A stretch of DNA of 64,000 nt from Cornus controversa (Eukaryota > Streptophyta > Magnoliopsida > Cornales > Cornaceae): the NCBI GenBank assembly GCA_026545225.1, contig CM048850.1, positions 7,675,501-7,739,500 on the forward strand. Direction: 5' to 3'. The position numbers and the translations under genes are program-made. How positions within the stretch are numbered: position 1 is the first letter of the stretch; every line of letters begins with the position of its first letter. Positions 23,258 to 34,268 of the stretch are shown here, piece by piece. Under the pieces are notes generated by a model. The model saw nothing but the letters and a program-made list of their open reading frames with translations, searched no databases and was not told where the DNA came from.

Positions 23258-25009
23258 CTAGTCGCTCAACCGAGGGCACTTGGCGGGCGATTGGCTCACC
23301 TCCCCGACTTTAGAGAAATTCCTGGCTTTCCTAGCATGTGCTTTGCGAGAGGCATTAGACTCCCCGCCGCCCACTATTCCTCCCGAGATGACTTTAATTT
23401 CCCCTACTGGGGGGTTCTTGCGAGCCGTACCCTCATTTACATCCTGTGTCTGATTCTGCGTTCTCTGTCCTCCACCGGCCATAAACCTCCGCAACTGGCC
23501 CCTTTGAATTAAACTCTCAATCTGCCTTTTCAAATCTATGCATTCATTGGTATCGTGGCCATGATCACGATGGAACCTACAATACTTATCACGAGATCTC
23601 CTGGCCGGATCAGTTCTCAACTTCGGAGGCCACGACACAGCCGGGTCATCTTGGATGTGGACGAGGATCTAGCTTATAGGAGCGTTCAACGGGGTGAAAC
23701 TGAACCCCCTTTCACGGCGCACGGTCCTGTCACTTTGTTCCTGTGATACTCTATTGTACTTGGGGTTTCGTTCTTCTCTGCTCGGTTGTCCTCCCCTCTT
23801 CCTGTCCATTTTTTTGTCACTATCACCTTTTTCCCTTCGGGCATCAAGGGCATCCTCGGCATTCATGTATTTCTGGGCTTTCACAAGTAATTCTGACATG
23901 CTTTCAGGGGGATGCTTAGAAATAGAGTATAGGAACTTATAGGGTAATAGCCCTCCCATGAGTGCCGTAACGGCCACCTTGTCATCCAAGGCATCTACTT
24001 GTAGCATTTCTCTGTTAAATCGATTGATATAGTCCCGCAATGATTCTGCTTTAGCTTGCCTTACATTCAGGAGATAGGTAGCGGGTTTCTTGTGTCTCCG
24101 GGTAGTAATGAAATTGCCAACAAATAGTTGGCTCAGCTCGTTAAAGGAACGAACAGTTGATGGCTTTAAACTATTGAACCAAGACCTGGCGGAGCCCTTC
24201 AATGTAGTGGGAAAGGCTCTGCACATGATCTCATCGGGTACCGCTTGAAGATGCATTAAGGCCTTGTAAGTTTCCAGGTGATCCAGCGGGTCCTTAGTCC
24301 CGTCAAAGCTTTCCACTGTTGGCATCTTGAACCTGGGGGGCAAGGGACAATTCATTACCCCTGTAGAGAAAAGGAGGTTGGTTTGCTGGACTAAATCCTC
24401 TATCGTGGCAGGACCTTTTCCTCTTATGGCGTGGGCCATGTTTTCTACCCTGGCTCTTAGGTCATGTATCTCCATATCGTGGTAAGCAAGGGATGCTGAA
24501 TCCCCATGGGGTTGGCTTCTCTCAGGAGGGACCAAACGGTTCTGATTCGCCCCACCTCTTACGTGACTCTGAGCCGCGTCCTCCATTGGTACCTCACTTT
24601 CTCTCTGAATGCCATCCTCCTCGGGATCAATAGTCTTTACGTAACTTGGTGATGGCATCGGTGCCACAGGGGGGAGGCGTTGCAGAATCGTCGCATTTTG
24701 CTGGAGCAGTTGGACCAGACTTTGATTTAAGTTCTGGACCTGGTGCTCCAACGCTGCGACATGCCCCTGGTCGTTTGGGACTTCGGGGTGTGTTCCCAGG
24801 AAGTCCATCTGTCCAAGGGGCTGCGTACCTCCATGTCCTGCGGGCGGATCGGCTGCCGGGTCCTGTGCGTTTGGGGGGTCGGTACCGATGGGAAGATCCT
24901 GCGCGACCGGGGGGTCGCCTTGGCTAGGTAGGTCATATACCGGAGGACCTTGGCCAACAGGGGGATCCTGTATGGCCGTGGTCTCCAATCCAGATCGAAG
25001 ATGCATCAT
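23258..25009 (-). mobile_element. E5 gag region
   Basis: A proline/glutamine-rich N-terminus is followed by a capsid-like domain (PTVESFDGTKDPLDHLETYK, AFPTTLKGSARSWFNSLKPS, RDYINRFNREMLQV) and a zinc-knuckle-like CRFHRDHGHDTNEC. The preferred start is the ATG at 25009 (MMHLRSGLE...), downstream of the primer-binding site, although the frame is open further into the LTR. Confidence 0.9.
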
Positions 25010-25037
25010 ATTTCGTGTATGCTTCGGATAGGACAGA

Positions 25038-25067
25038 TCGTGGGTTCGATTCCCACAGACGGCGCCA
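25038..25067 (-). other. E5 extended primer-binding site (Lys-tRNA type)
   Basis: On the minus strand this begins TGGCGCCGTCTGTGGGAA, two bases after the LTR. The plus-strand text is the whole 3' part of a tRNA: a T-arm (GTGGGTTCGATTCCCAC), acceptor AGACGGC, discriminator G and CCA. I recall plant tRNA-Lys(UUU) ending this way. The match of about 30 bases is longer than the usual 18. Confidence 0.8.
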
Positions 25068-25069
25068 AC

Positions 25070-25411
25070 TGATGATGCAAAAATCCACCCGATCTGGTCA
25101 AACACCAACCTGTGAAAAAGACAAGAGAAGAGTAATAGAAAGGGCACCGGTGCAGTGCCGGCCGACTACGCTCCAACGATCAAGTCAAAAATTGGAAGGG
25201 TGTTTCAAATGATATAGAGGAACTCAGAGGGTATTTTGCGCGTACCTGGTATATGAATCGCCCATGTATTTATAGCAGTGAAATGAGGCCGTGTCATAGT
25301 ACGAGACTGTCCCTTGGAGATAGAGAAATACCGGTTAAAATAGATGTCCATGTCACCTTCAGCCCATCCTTTACGTTACACGTTTCATACTTCTAGTCAA
25401 CTACTCTATCA
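25070..25411 (-). repeat. E5 5' LTR
   Basis: A 342 bp LTR, the partner of 15705-16051, followed by the target-site copy GTTAC at 25412-25416. Confidence 0.93.
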
Positions 25412-25416
25412 GTTAC

Positions 25417-26796
25417 AATGTTACATTTTATGCTACGTACACGTATTTAGCATGAACATGTGAAATCCATATCCATACATGGTGTACATATGGTGAGGGT
25501 GGATGTGTGATCAACTGGATGGCCCTGTTATTAGAGTCCTTTTGATATAAGAATAGGATAACCTTATTATTGGAGTTCTATGAAGAGAGAACGGGATGGC
25601 CCTACCATTGGAGTCCCAAAGGAGAGAGTTGGTTGGTATTGTTATTGGAATCTAGGTGGTTCATTAGAGGGAAAAGATGTGGGAAAGGTGCATGTCATGT
25701 TGCATTACATATACAGTTTTATGCATAATGTTATTAAGTGCAAATGTATGCTTTATGTAGTATTCAAAAATCTTGCGAAATTGTGATTTAGACATTTTTA
25801 CTGAGCATGTTGGAGCTCATCCTATGAGTGTTAACTATTTTCAAGAAATGGCAAGGAGGTAGCGGAGTCTCCCCAACCATAAGTTGGCATGGAGCATATC
25901 TAACTTTCTTTTAAGGACTTTTGTTGCTTATATTTGAATGCATGTCCGGAATGTGGACTATATGCAAATATTGAATATTTGTATGACCTTTAATATTTCA
26001 AAAACATGTTATTGAGTATTCCTTATAACTAGGGATGCAAATGTAAGGTTTTGGGACATGAATGTATATTAAACAATGTGGATGATGAACTTTAATTCCC
26101 TTTATGTTCAATTATACATCTGAGATATTTGTGGGAATGCTTAAGGTGAAGAAATTATGAATTGAGAGGTCCCTTTGAGTTATGAGTATTGTGGTGGGTA
26201 AGTTGAGACTTGAAAATAAGTGAAAGTAGGTTCTGAAGAGTTTCAACCCGTTGAAACATCCTGTAGCCACAATCGATTGAAGCTTCCTTTTAGTTGACTG
26301 AAATTAATAAGTAGCTAGCCAAAAGATTGCCCAAGTTTCAACCAACTGGTGGGATATCCATCAGCCGATTGATACTTGAAAATGGGTCATTTAGGTACTA
26401 TTGACCATGGGGAGATGGGGTCAAGCACACTAGGGTCTATAGGACGTTCAATAACACTACAGTGATCATATAGATGAGTATAGTGATTTGATGTTGGGTT
26501 TAGAGTCCAAGTGTCCTACTTAGGGACTCATGAATAATTAGTTAAGCTTATGCTAAGTTGTGAAAATGATGATTGAGAATAGAATTCAAGTGTTCCATAT
26601 AGGGAGACTTAGGGTGAGTTGGTTAAGCTTCTACGAATTAGGCTCGGTGGTCCGTGTCGGAACTGAGGAGGATAAAAAGGTAAATGTCATGGTTGTTCGG
26701 GTCATGGATGATGATCGGGCACTCATGACTCCTCACAACCCGGAGTTTGGACTAGGATCAGAAGAGTTCCGGTGGTCCGAATTTTGGGGCGTGACA
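25417..26796 (+). repeat. E3 3' LTR, right part
   Basis: Continues the LTR interrupted at 15704. It holds a diverged word array (about 26240-26375, theme ATCGATTGAAG, GTTGACTGAAA, CCGATTGATAC) and ends ATTTTGGGGCGTGACA. Confidence 0.8.
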
Positions 26797-26929
26797 TTTC
26801 ACATATGTCTTTCAATTTCTTTACTTAATGTCATTTCATTTATGTACTTTCTTTTCTATCTTTATCTTTTCATTTCCACTATAATATGTGTGGTATGTAT
26901 TTTTGTGATCAATGCAGATTTTCCGGCCT

Positions 26930-27840
26930 CGAAACAAGGCAATTTATCAAACACCTAAGCATCACCTTCACAAATATACATGAATTTGCACAATCCTTTC
27001 ACAATTCAATTCCAACATGCTTCATAATTAATTATGACAATTATAAATATGTAATTATCAAATCTAATATAATGAATTCATCAATTGGCATAATTAAGCA
27101 TGCTTTACTATTGAAAAACATCTAAGTATCCAATATAACCAATTAGTTGCCTTAACAACCAATATACTCAAAAAAATCCCGGATTCTTTGGGTTAGGCAT
27201 CCCTACCTTAATTTGGAAGAGCTTCCAAATGATTTTTTTTCTCTAATTCTCCAAAAAACTCAAATTTCTCTGAAATTGATTCTGAACTGATTAAACTCGA
27301 GCCCTCAACGCGTAGACCATTTCTCTCTTTTTCAGTGAACTCCAATTATAAACCTAAGCCCCTCAAAATTAATGGAGAATGGAAGAAGAAGATGTTGCTA
27401 TATATAGATATATATATGTTGCTCCATTTGGCTGAGGAGAATGAGAAATGAGGGATGGACAGTCTCTCTTGCTATTTATAGAATGTAACATAAACTTATT
27501 TACTAAAGTGCCACTACATTTTCACTAAACCTTCTTGGACCCATTTTCTAAGTTCTGTAACTTTGACTAACACAAAATCAATTTCGTAGGGTGTTAAGTA
27601 TTTTATTTGAGCTACTTGCCAAATTTGGTGTCATTTTGACACTTTCAAATTTTTTGGGCCCACAGGACTCGCGTCCCAGGTTAACCGAACCCAAAAAAGT
27701 CAACTTTTGTCAAATGCTCCGAAAACTTTTCCAGACATGTATTTTACATTTAAAACACATTTATAATCATTTAAAATATTAATATAACAATAAATAAAAA
27801 TAAAGAAAAATCGACCAAAAATGGTCACGGTTCTTATAAA
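26930..27840 (-). repeat. E4 3' LTR, partial
   Basis: Read on the minus strand, it begins AAGAACCGTGACCATTTTTG, the start box shared with the E2 and E3 LTRs. The stretch GTGAAGGTGATGCTTAGG, followed by TGTTTGATAAATTGC, is clearly related to the E2 LTR near 12640. A TATA-like ATAAATAGC lies near 27473-27481 on the minus strand. Confidence 0.7.
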
Positions 27841-27844
27841 CGTT

Positions 27845-28365
27845 GTCGGTGCGTTCGTTAAACCAATGGCATCACTAGAAAATTATAGTGTCTATATCTA
27901 GTTTGAAAACATATCTTTGGAATGTCCTCATCCCTTACCCTCAACTGGTAATACCTAGACCTCAAGTCGATATTTGAAAACTAAGTTAAACCCTTGAGTT
28001 AATCAAACAAGTCATTTATCCTTGGCAAATGATACTTGTTCTTGACCGTTACTTGGTTTAGTTTTTGGTAGTCTATGCATAATCGCAAAGATTCGTCATT
28101 CTTCTTAAAAAAGAGGAATGGAGTTTCCCAAGGTGATGTACTAGGTTATACAAATCCCTTATCCAATAATTATTGCAATTGATCGTTCAACTCCTTTAAT
28201 TCTGTCGGAGCTATATGGTACAATTCCATAGAGATGGGCGTGGTACTAGGAGTAAGATCAATACCAAATACCACATCTTGTATCGGAGGTAACTCTGTCA
28301 AGTCTCCCAGAAACATATCTAAAACATCACACACCACCTGTGGAAACCCTCCACGAGTCATGACC
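27845..28365 (-). mobile_element. E4 front of reverse transcriptase
   Basis: VVFGIDLTPSTTPISMELYH and IAPTELKELNDQLQ are the lead-in to RT in Tekay elements. [11 protein letters not shown]-like and GLTNAPTTF-like phrases follow towards lower coordinates. Inactive fossil. Confidence 0.8.
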
Positions 28366-28583
28366 TCATCCTCCTTAGATAATAAAGTAGCTAAGAAACA
28401 TTAAATCACATTCTGAACACTAGAACCATCACGCTCTCCCACAAAATAGAAGCGGTCACCCCTCGGGTGTGCACGTTGTCACTCTCCTACGGAGACAATA
28501 AATCATAGCTCTAAACATAGATAGCCAATCCATACCTAGAATGACATCAAAGCTGGTCATATCTTACAAAACAAAGTCAAATG

Positions 28584-28802
28584 CTAGCTGACGTCCCGCA
28601 ACCTCAATCTTGCAAGATCGACACACTCTACCAGGGTAACTCTACCCCTAATAGGAGTATCAATGGACAATGGTGACTCTAGTGATAGCTCCTCCAACCC
28701 CAAGGCACAAGCAAATGCAACAGAAATAAATGAATGAGATGCACCCGAATCTATCAACACCCTAGCCCACAAGTTAGAAACTAGGAAAATACCTCTAACC
28801 AC
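28584..28802 (-). mobile_element. E4 protease region
   Basis: ARVLIDSGASHSFISVAFA carries the DSGA active-site motif of the retropepsin fold, followed by SPLSIDTPIRGRV, as in Tekay polyproteins. Confidence 0.85.
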
Positions 28803-29071
28803 TGACGGTCCTAGTACATCCTCTATTTGAGCAAGCGTGAAAATACGGCCTTGTATCTGCTGACCTCGCTGGCTAGTATCCTGAAATCTTGACTGCTGAC
28901 TAGAAGGAAGTGTAACCTATTGTTGCTCAAGAACCTTGAACTGAATGGCCAGACTGAACTGTGGCAGCCGGTACGATCCTCTGCTGAGACCCAAAACCAC
29001 TCTATGTACCCTGTGTCCGAGGGCAATTCGCTCTAATATTTCTTGGCTGATGGCAATGGAAGCATGTCTGT

Positions 29072-29321
29072 TGCAATACCTCGCTCCAACATATGGTATG
29101 ATATTGTCCGCTTTGGGCCCAGTCCACACGGTTTTGCTCTTAAATTTTACCCCAAAAAGTCTCATACCATTTGGAGAGAACACACTACATATAAGCATAT
29201 CCCCTTCTTCACACCCAGGTGATGTGAGATTGAGCACCCTGTAGCCTGTAAGTGTGGTAGCTCAGCCCAGTGTCTCTTTTTGCACCCGCCCACATCACAC
29301 CAGCCCACAAGGGTTACTACA
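29072..29321 (-). mobile_element. TRIM solo LTR inside E4
   Basis: A 250 bp copy of the TRIM LTR also seen at 45444, 45760, 48546 and 48870. It is flanked by TCTGT on both sides (29067-29071 and 29322-29326). Orientation follows the other copies, whose primer-binding site lies on the minus strand. Confidence 0.85.
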
Positions 29322-29580
29322 TCTGTTCCTCTCTCGATATCACTGGCACTGATGCCACTACTTGCCTCTAAGGGCACTATAATTTGTAATAACCAGGTTG
29401 TTGGCAGTGATAACATACCACCGTAGATCGTAAAGGTTCGATAGGCAGAGACGATGATGGTACCAGGCAAGCCTGCTGCTGCCCTTAAGAAAGCAACACA
29501 TTGTCTCTGTGCCTCTTCATCCCTTGACTAACAAAAGATGTCTCGGCACCCCTAGCTTGATTCTTAGCCTCCCGTATCCT

Positions 29581-30200
29581 CTATTTATCATCACTAACCT
29601 CCTTCACTATTAAGGCTCTCTCCACTACCGTAGCATAGCTTATCAAACCTAAAACTGACACCCTATCCCTTATAAAAGTTCGTAGACCTCTCACAAACTT
29701 CTTCACCTTGAGTTCCTTAGTAGGGATCACCTCTTGTGCAAAACGAGGCAAGGATGTGAACTTGATCTCGTATTCCATAACTGTCATAAAGCCGGGAGGT
29801 AATTCATAGAACTCTTGTCTCAAGCTATCCTTCACCGTTACCGAAAAATACTTCTCGAAGAAAAGTACTTAGATCATATCCCAATCCATTGTCTCAATGT
29901 CATAGTAGTTCCCAATGAATTTCTACCAATGGTTAGCCTCACTCGTTAGGAGATTGACTATCTCATCCAACCAATTGTCAGCCACCATAGGGTCAGACAC
30001 TCCTGCATATGATGACGGATTATGCTTCTTAACATGTCCTAATGCCAACATCATTCTACTAGGAGCGGGTTTGGGTTATGCCCGAGTCTCCTCTTGTGTT
30101 TTCCTAGCAATTTGCCGCATAGTTGCAACAATGTCGTGCATGAATTGCTCTTCATCAATGGGAGCTACAGTTGCTCTTCTACGTGCTTTTCATGGTGGCA
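29581..30200 (-). mobile_element. E4 gag region
   Basis: LRQEFYELPPGFMTVMEYEI and KELKVKKFVRGLRTFIRDRV match the capsid-like Gag of Tekay elements. Weaker pieces extend towards 30200. Inactive. Confidence 0.8.
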
Positions 30201-30429
30201 TTTTGTTATATATAGATAACAAGAAGATTTAATACCAAATATATATACTCATACAACTCTCACCATGCTTACACAACTCGATGCTAATTCATTCCACAAT
30301 TAACATGTTATAAAGATGTAAGCAAGTAGTCATGTTCCACATAAGCAATTCATAAACCTCAAGTCTAAATTTGTATCCTCAAATCAACACATAATCAAAA
30401 TATCACCCTTTGTCCTTAGGTATTCAACC

Positions 30430-30970
30430 CCGGTTGCTTTGATACTAAGTTGTCACGCCCAGATTTTTGACTCCTGAACACCGAGGGTCATTCAATCACA
30501 CGTCATCACCTCACATCAATAATCATTCCAAAATCATACAACCGCGAAGGCTAATTACACATACGCAATTACATAAGCGTATACTCATCACCATTCATCC
30601 CAATGGGCCCCACATTAGTCTATACGTTCATATATGTTCACTCTCATTCCAAACATTATGAAATTCCAACTTAGCCCAGTTTCGGTCAGTTGAAACTTGA
30701 GTTCAACTGACCTCCAGTTTTCTAATTCCTTCAGTCAGCTGGAGAGTAGTTTCAGTCAGCCAAGAGGGTGCTTCCTCCTCCAATCGTCCGAAATTGGTTC
30801 CCAATTTGCAAACATTCGGAATCTCACACTTTCAGTCAGTTACTATAGGGAACTAGGTGACCGAAAGTGCCCAGAAGGCCCAAAACTTGTATAATCCAAG
30901 TCTAAGTGCATTCAATCAATTCACCAATTCATACTCAAGCTTAAGCATGATTAAAACTCGGTGAAATCCA
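30430..30970 (-). repeat. E4 5' LTR (partial) and primer-binding site
   Basis: TGTCACGCCC at 30451 is the minus-strand LTR end GGGCGTGACA. The adjoining 30432-30449 reads, on the minus strand, a diverged tRNA-iMet-type site (TAGTATCAAAGCAACCG). A word array (30685-30860) repeats CAGTTGAAACT, TCAGTCAGCTG and TTTCAGTCAG. Recognisable LTR stops near 30970. Confidence 0.7.
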
Positions 30971-31377
30971 TACATTTTATTTTTGAAATTACTATAATTT
31001 GATATAACACAAATTTTATTTATTTTTCTAACATTTAAAATGAAAAGGGTAGTTTTGGTAAGTGCATCATTTTCTTTTCACTTTCATGCTATCTAAACTA
31101 ACAAAATAATATTTTTCTACAAATTTTTTGAAAAAATTCTCATAACCAAATGCATGCTGGAAATTGAATTTTTTTTCCTTTGACTTTCACTTCCTACTAT
31201 AATTTCTTCTAACCAAATGGACCATTTTTACCTTAAAATTGGTTTCATGATTTATATTTCATTGAATCTTTGTTTAAAATAAATGTCGTGTTAAATTGCT
31301 ATTTGCAGTTTTTATAAAGTAACGTGTACATTTACAAACAAACAAAGAAACTGTTAGAATTTATTATTATTATTATT
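30971..31377. other. AT-rich intergenic stretch
   Basis: I see no gene or repeat here beyond A/T runs and a TTATTATTATTATTATT tract at 31361-31377 at the edge of the MITE. Confidence 0.6.
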
Positions 31378-31558
31378 GGGAAATACTAAACGTCATGAAA
31401 TTTTATCATGAATTGCCTTCATGAATGATGTGGCAAGTGATAATACCATTGACATTCCGTGTATGGGGGAAATCCCACCAATACTAACTCACCATCTAAT
31501 TGCCACATCATTCAAGATAAAAATTCATGAAATATTTTCATGACGTGTAGCATTGCTC
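31378..31558. mobile_element. MITE with long imperfect terminal inverted repeats
   Basis: The left end GAAATACTAAACGTCATGAA and the right end (reverse complement GCAATGCTACACGTCATGAA) are inverted. The match continues inward through ATGAATGATGTGGCAA. The element is about 180 bp and AT-rich, with no coding capacity, and is flanked by TTATTATTATT-type runs on both sides, which could hide a TTA target duplication. That would suggest PIF/Harbinger, but the superfamily is unsure. It lies about 680 bp upstream of the GT61 start codon. Confidence 0.75.
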
Positions 31559-32241
31559 ATTATTATTATTATCATCGGAGTTAGAACTCAATTGAAAACA
31601 CCGTTTCTTATGGTTAGGGAGTTCTTATCAGAAACTCACACCTTTTTATGTTGGATCAAATACGATTAACTATGATTGTATTTTGACCTTGCAAATTGAT
31701 CCTTTCTAAATGGTGAAAACAACCATCACACAATTTACAGCTACATCGAAACCCTATTAACACTTTTTGTATTTTCAAAAATATTTTAAACTAAAATACA
31801 AAAATACAAAAATAAAAAAAACTGCGTTACATGTACTTTTATTGAATGTAGTTTAAGAAGAAACAGAAACACGATTGGGAATTTTTATATATAGCATCCT
31901 CATTTTTTAATAACATTAGTTGGTTGATGTCTTTCAAGCCCAACATTAATAGCTGGCAATTCATTCTCATTACATGCAAACAATGATCAAAAGAAGCAGG
32001 TTGTCCTTGACAGTCAGCCACAAAGTCCCTTTCAACCCTTTTTATTATGATTGGAAAATCAACATTAGATTCTGGAAATCGTGGGAAGCAATCACTCAAA
32101 CAAAATATATATATATATATCCTACTCCGTCGTCCATTTAAGATATATAATCTGAGTATATATTTAAAGGTGGCTCGCTCTTATGGATGGTATATATATG
32201 TATATGTGTGTTTAGCTAGCTAGTTTTTCACCTAGAGTTTC
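31559..32241 (+). promoter_or_regulatory. Upstream region of the GT61 gene
   Basis: No gene was found with confidence. An open frame of 86 codons on the minus strand (31839-32099, MSDCFPRFPESNVDFPII...) is not recognised. TA-rich boxes at 32103-32120 and TATATTTAAAGG at about 32158-32169 are candidates for the core promoter of the gene that starts at 32242. Confidence 0.35.
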
Positions 32242-32861
32242 ATGCCAAGTGCAGGCAAAGAAATGACATACCAAACTATCTTTGCCAGAAGCTTTAGTCG
32301 GCATGACCAGAAAAAGCTTGGTTGTGGAGCTTTTGTTGGTTGCCTCATTATTGCATTAAGCTTTTGCACGGTGTTTAATCCCCATTTGGCTCCTCAACCC
32401 ATTTGTAAGTTCTTCAAATTACTTGTTTAAATTTATATCTTTGTTCCCATAAAAATGACAAGAGATGATTGCATGTATACAAATCTTTACACACACACAC
32501 ACACGTACATGAAGAGTAATGTCCAACGCTTACCATATATGATATGGAATAATATCTTGTTCAGCAGTGAACAAGAGAGATCTGTTTTGTGGTATATGTA
32601 TATATATATACAATTTTTTTATAAGTTTTTTAAAATGAGAAATATATTAATTGAATTTCCATTATATATATATATATATATATGGAAAGGCTGTAATTTA
32701 ATTCCATATATATGGTGCATGCTATGTTTTGAGTTTGCATTTTGATTTCCAATCTGTACTACTCATACTGGTTTTGCAGTGAATTTGCAGTTGTCATTGG
32801 GCTTTGGCCTCAAAATGTTATCAAGTAATGAGAAATCAACCAACCCAAGGCAAATAGGTAA

Positions 32862-32906
<45 letters not shown>

Positions 32907-34268
32907 CAGTTATGGCATTCAGAAACCGTTCTTGCTAGTACCGGTCAATGTCACTGGTCTAGAGTTTCACCTTTACTGATCTAGCCACGTAGCTAGACGC
33001 TATTTGTGATTTGAGATGGAGAATAATGTATGAATCAAAACCTACTTATTTGGATCGTTTAAAATTTTGTTTCAGATATCAAAGCCAAGGAAGTCAAGCC
33101 AGTTTGTGACATTTCAGAGCACAGGTCGGATGTTTGTGAGTTGAAAGGAGACATACGGATTCATGGAAATTCGTCAACTATTAATTTTTTCGCTTCGACT
33201 GATCAAATGGCGGGCATTTTGAAAGAAAACAACATGAATTCATGGACAATTCGTCCTTATGCTCGGAAAGGAGATGAGTTCGCAATGGGGCGTGTAAAAA
33301 AAATAACAATTAAGATGGAAGCACTATCCCGAGCAACTCCACATTATTGCACCAGAAATCACAATGTCACCGGCATTGTTTTCTCCACCGGGGGATATGC
33401 TGGTAACCACTTCCATGACTTCTCTGATATTTTGATTCCGCTCTATCTAACCTCTCGAGAATTTAATGGTCAAGTACAGTTTCTTGTTACCAACAAAGAC
33501 TCTTGGTGGTTGAACAAACATAGAGCAATCCTACAAAAGTTGTCCAGGTATGAGATTATCGACATTGACAGAGACGATGGAGTAGTCCATTGCTTCTCAA
33601 GCATGATTGTTGGCCTTAAACATCACAAAGAACTCAGCATTGATCCTTCAAAGTCATGTCCATATGGAACCATGAAGCAATTCACATATTTCCTTCGAAG
33701 TTCTTACTCGCTAAAGAGACAGAGAGCGATTAAACTAAGCGATGGCAAGATCAGTACAAGGCCTCGGCTTCTGATCATTTCAAGGAGGAGAACCCGGTCT
33801 TTTTTGAACGAAGGTGAAATTGTCGAAATGAGTAGAGAATTGGGCTTTGATGTGATTGTCACTGAGGCAGATTCAAACCTGTCGCGATTTGCACAACTTG
33901 TAAACTCTTGTGATGTTATGATGGGAGTGCATGGAGCGGGAATTACCAACATGGTTTTCCTTCCTGAAAATGCAGTTTTGATCCAAGTAATACCCTTGGG
34001 AGGAATGGAATGGCTGGCTAGAACTGACTTTGGAGAGCCTGCAAAAGATATGAACTTAAGGTATTTGGATTACAAGATAAGTGAAGAAGAGAGCTCTTTG
34101 ATACAGCAATACCCACTTGACCATGAAGTTATTAAGAGCCCTTATTCAATGCAGAAACATGGATGGGATGTATTTAGGTCCATATATTTGGATAACCAAA
34201 ATGTAACGCTTGATGTGAATAGGTTAAGAGCAACTTTGTTGGAAGCCCAGCAGCTTCTGCGAATGTAG
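32242..34268 (+). CDS. GT61-family glycosyltransferase, three exons
   Basis: Exons 32242-32404, 32780-32857 and 33076-34268 have GT...AG junctions and keep one frame, giving 477 residues, normal for plant GT61 (DUF563). Residues 26-45 (LGCGAFVGCLIIALSFCTVF) form a single membrane anchor behind a basic N-terminus, as in type II Golgi enzymes. Two cysteines (91, 101) precede the catalytic domain. Conserved motifs are GGYAGNHFHDFSD (about 186), ISRRRTR (about 315) and GVHGAGITN (about 364). The family transfers xylose, arabinose or GlcNAc from nucleotide sugars to xylan, mucilage or glycoproteins; this copy looks closer to the XAT/MUCI21-like group than to the N-glycan xylosyltransferase, but the donor cannot be read from sequence. 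It looks intact and is the only clear host gene here. A second possible acceptor for exon 2 lies at 32790. Confidence 0.93.
32864..32905 (+). repeat. (AT)n microsatellite in intron 2
   Basis: About twenty AT repeats directly after the donor of intron 2 of the GT61 gene. Shorter AT/TATA runs lie in intron 1 (32595-32610, 32663-32682). Length polymorphism is likely. Confidence 0.95.

Larger units (their letters stand above)
15705..25411 (-). mobile_element. E5: Tat-lineage Ty3 retrotransposon with antisense extra gene
   Basis: LTRs of 342 and 347 bp, a long Lys-type primer-binding site, gag, protease-RT-RNase H-integrase on the minus strand, and an extra gene on the plus strand between integrase and the 3' LTR. 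The insertion is flanked by GTTAC on both sides (15700-15704 and 25412-25416). The LTRs differ at 14 places plus one short gap over about 342 bases, making this probably the youngest large element here. It is nearly full length with a handful of breaks. Confidence 0.95.
14382..26796 (+). mobile_element. E3: 3' end of a Tekay-type chromovirus (Ty3)
   Basis: After the E2 LTR the text resumes in a pol end, followed by an LTR that starts at 14685 (TGTAAAGACCGTGACC) and finishes at 26796 (GGGGCGTGACA). E5 splits this LTR. The upstream part of E3 must lie to the left of E2, outside the window. The element is broken. Confidence 0.82.
26797..30970 (-). mobile_element. E4: broken Tekay-type chromovirus, minus strand
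   Basis: On the minus strand, a partial 5' LTR (about 30970-30451) is followed by a primer-binding site, gag, protease and the front of RT, then a partial 3' LTR (27840 leftward to about 26900). It is heavily decayed with many breaks; integrase is not seen. The left boundary near 26797-26930 is unclear. E3's LTR end abuts it, so E3 may have inserted into it. Confidence 0.75.

Noticed and set aside
25038-25067. tRNA gene
   Set aside because: Only the T-arm and acceptor end are present and they lie exactly at the primer-binding position of E5. No D-arm or anticodon arm precedes them.
31839-32099. Small minus-strand gene of 86 codons upstream of GT61
   Set aside because: No known domain, AT-rich promoter surroundings and no supporting context. 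Kept only as a remark in the upstream region.
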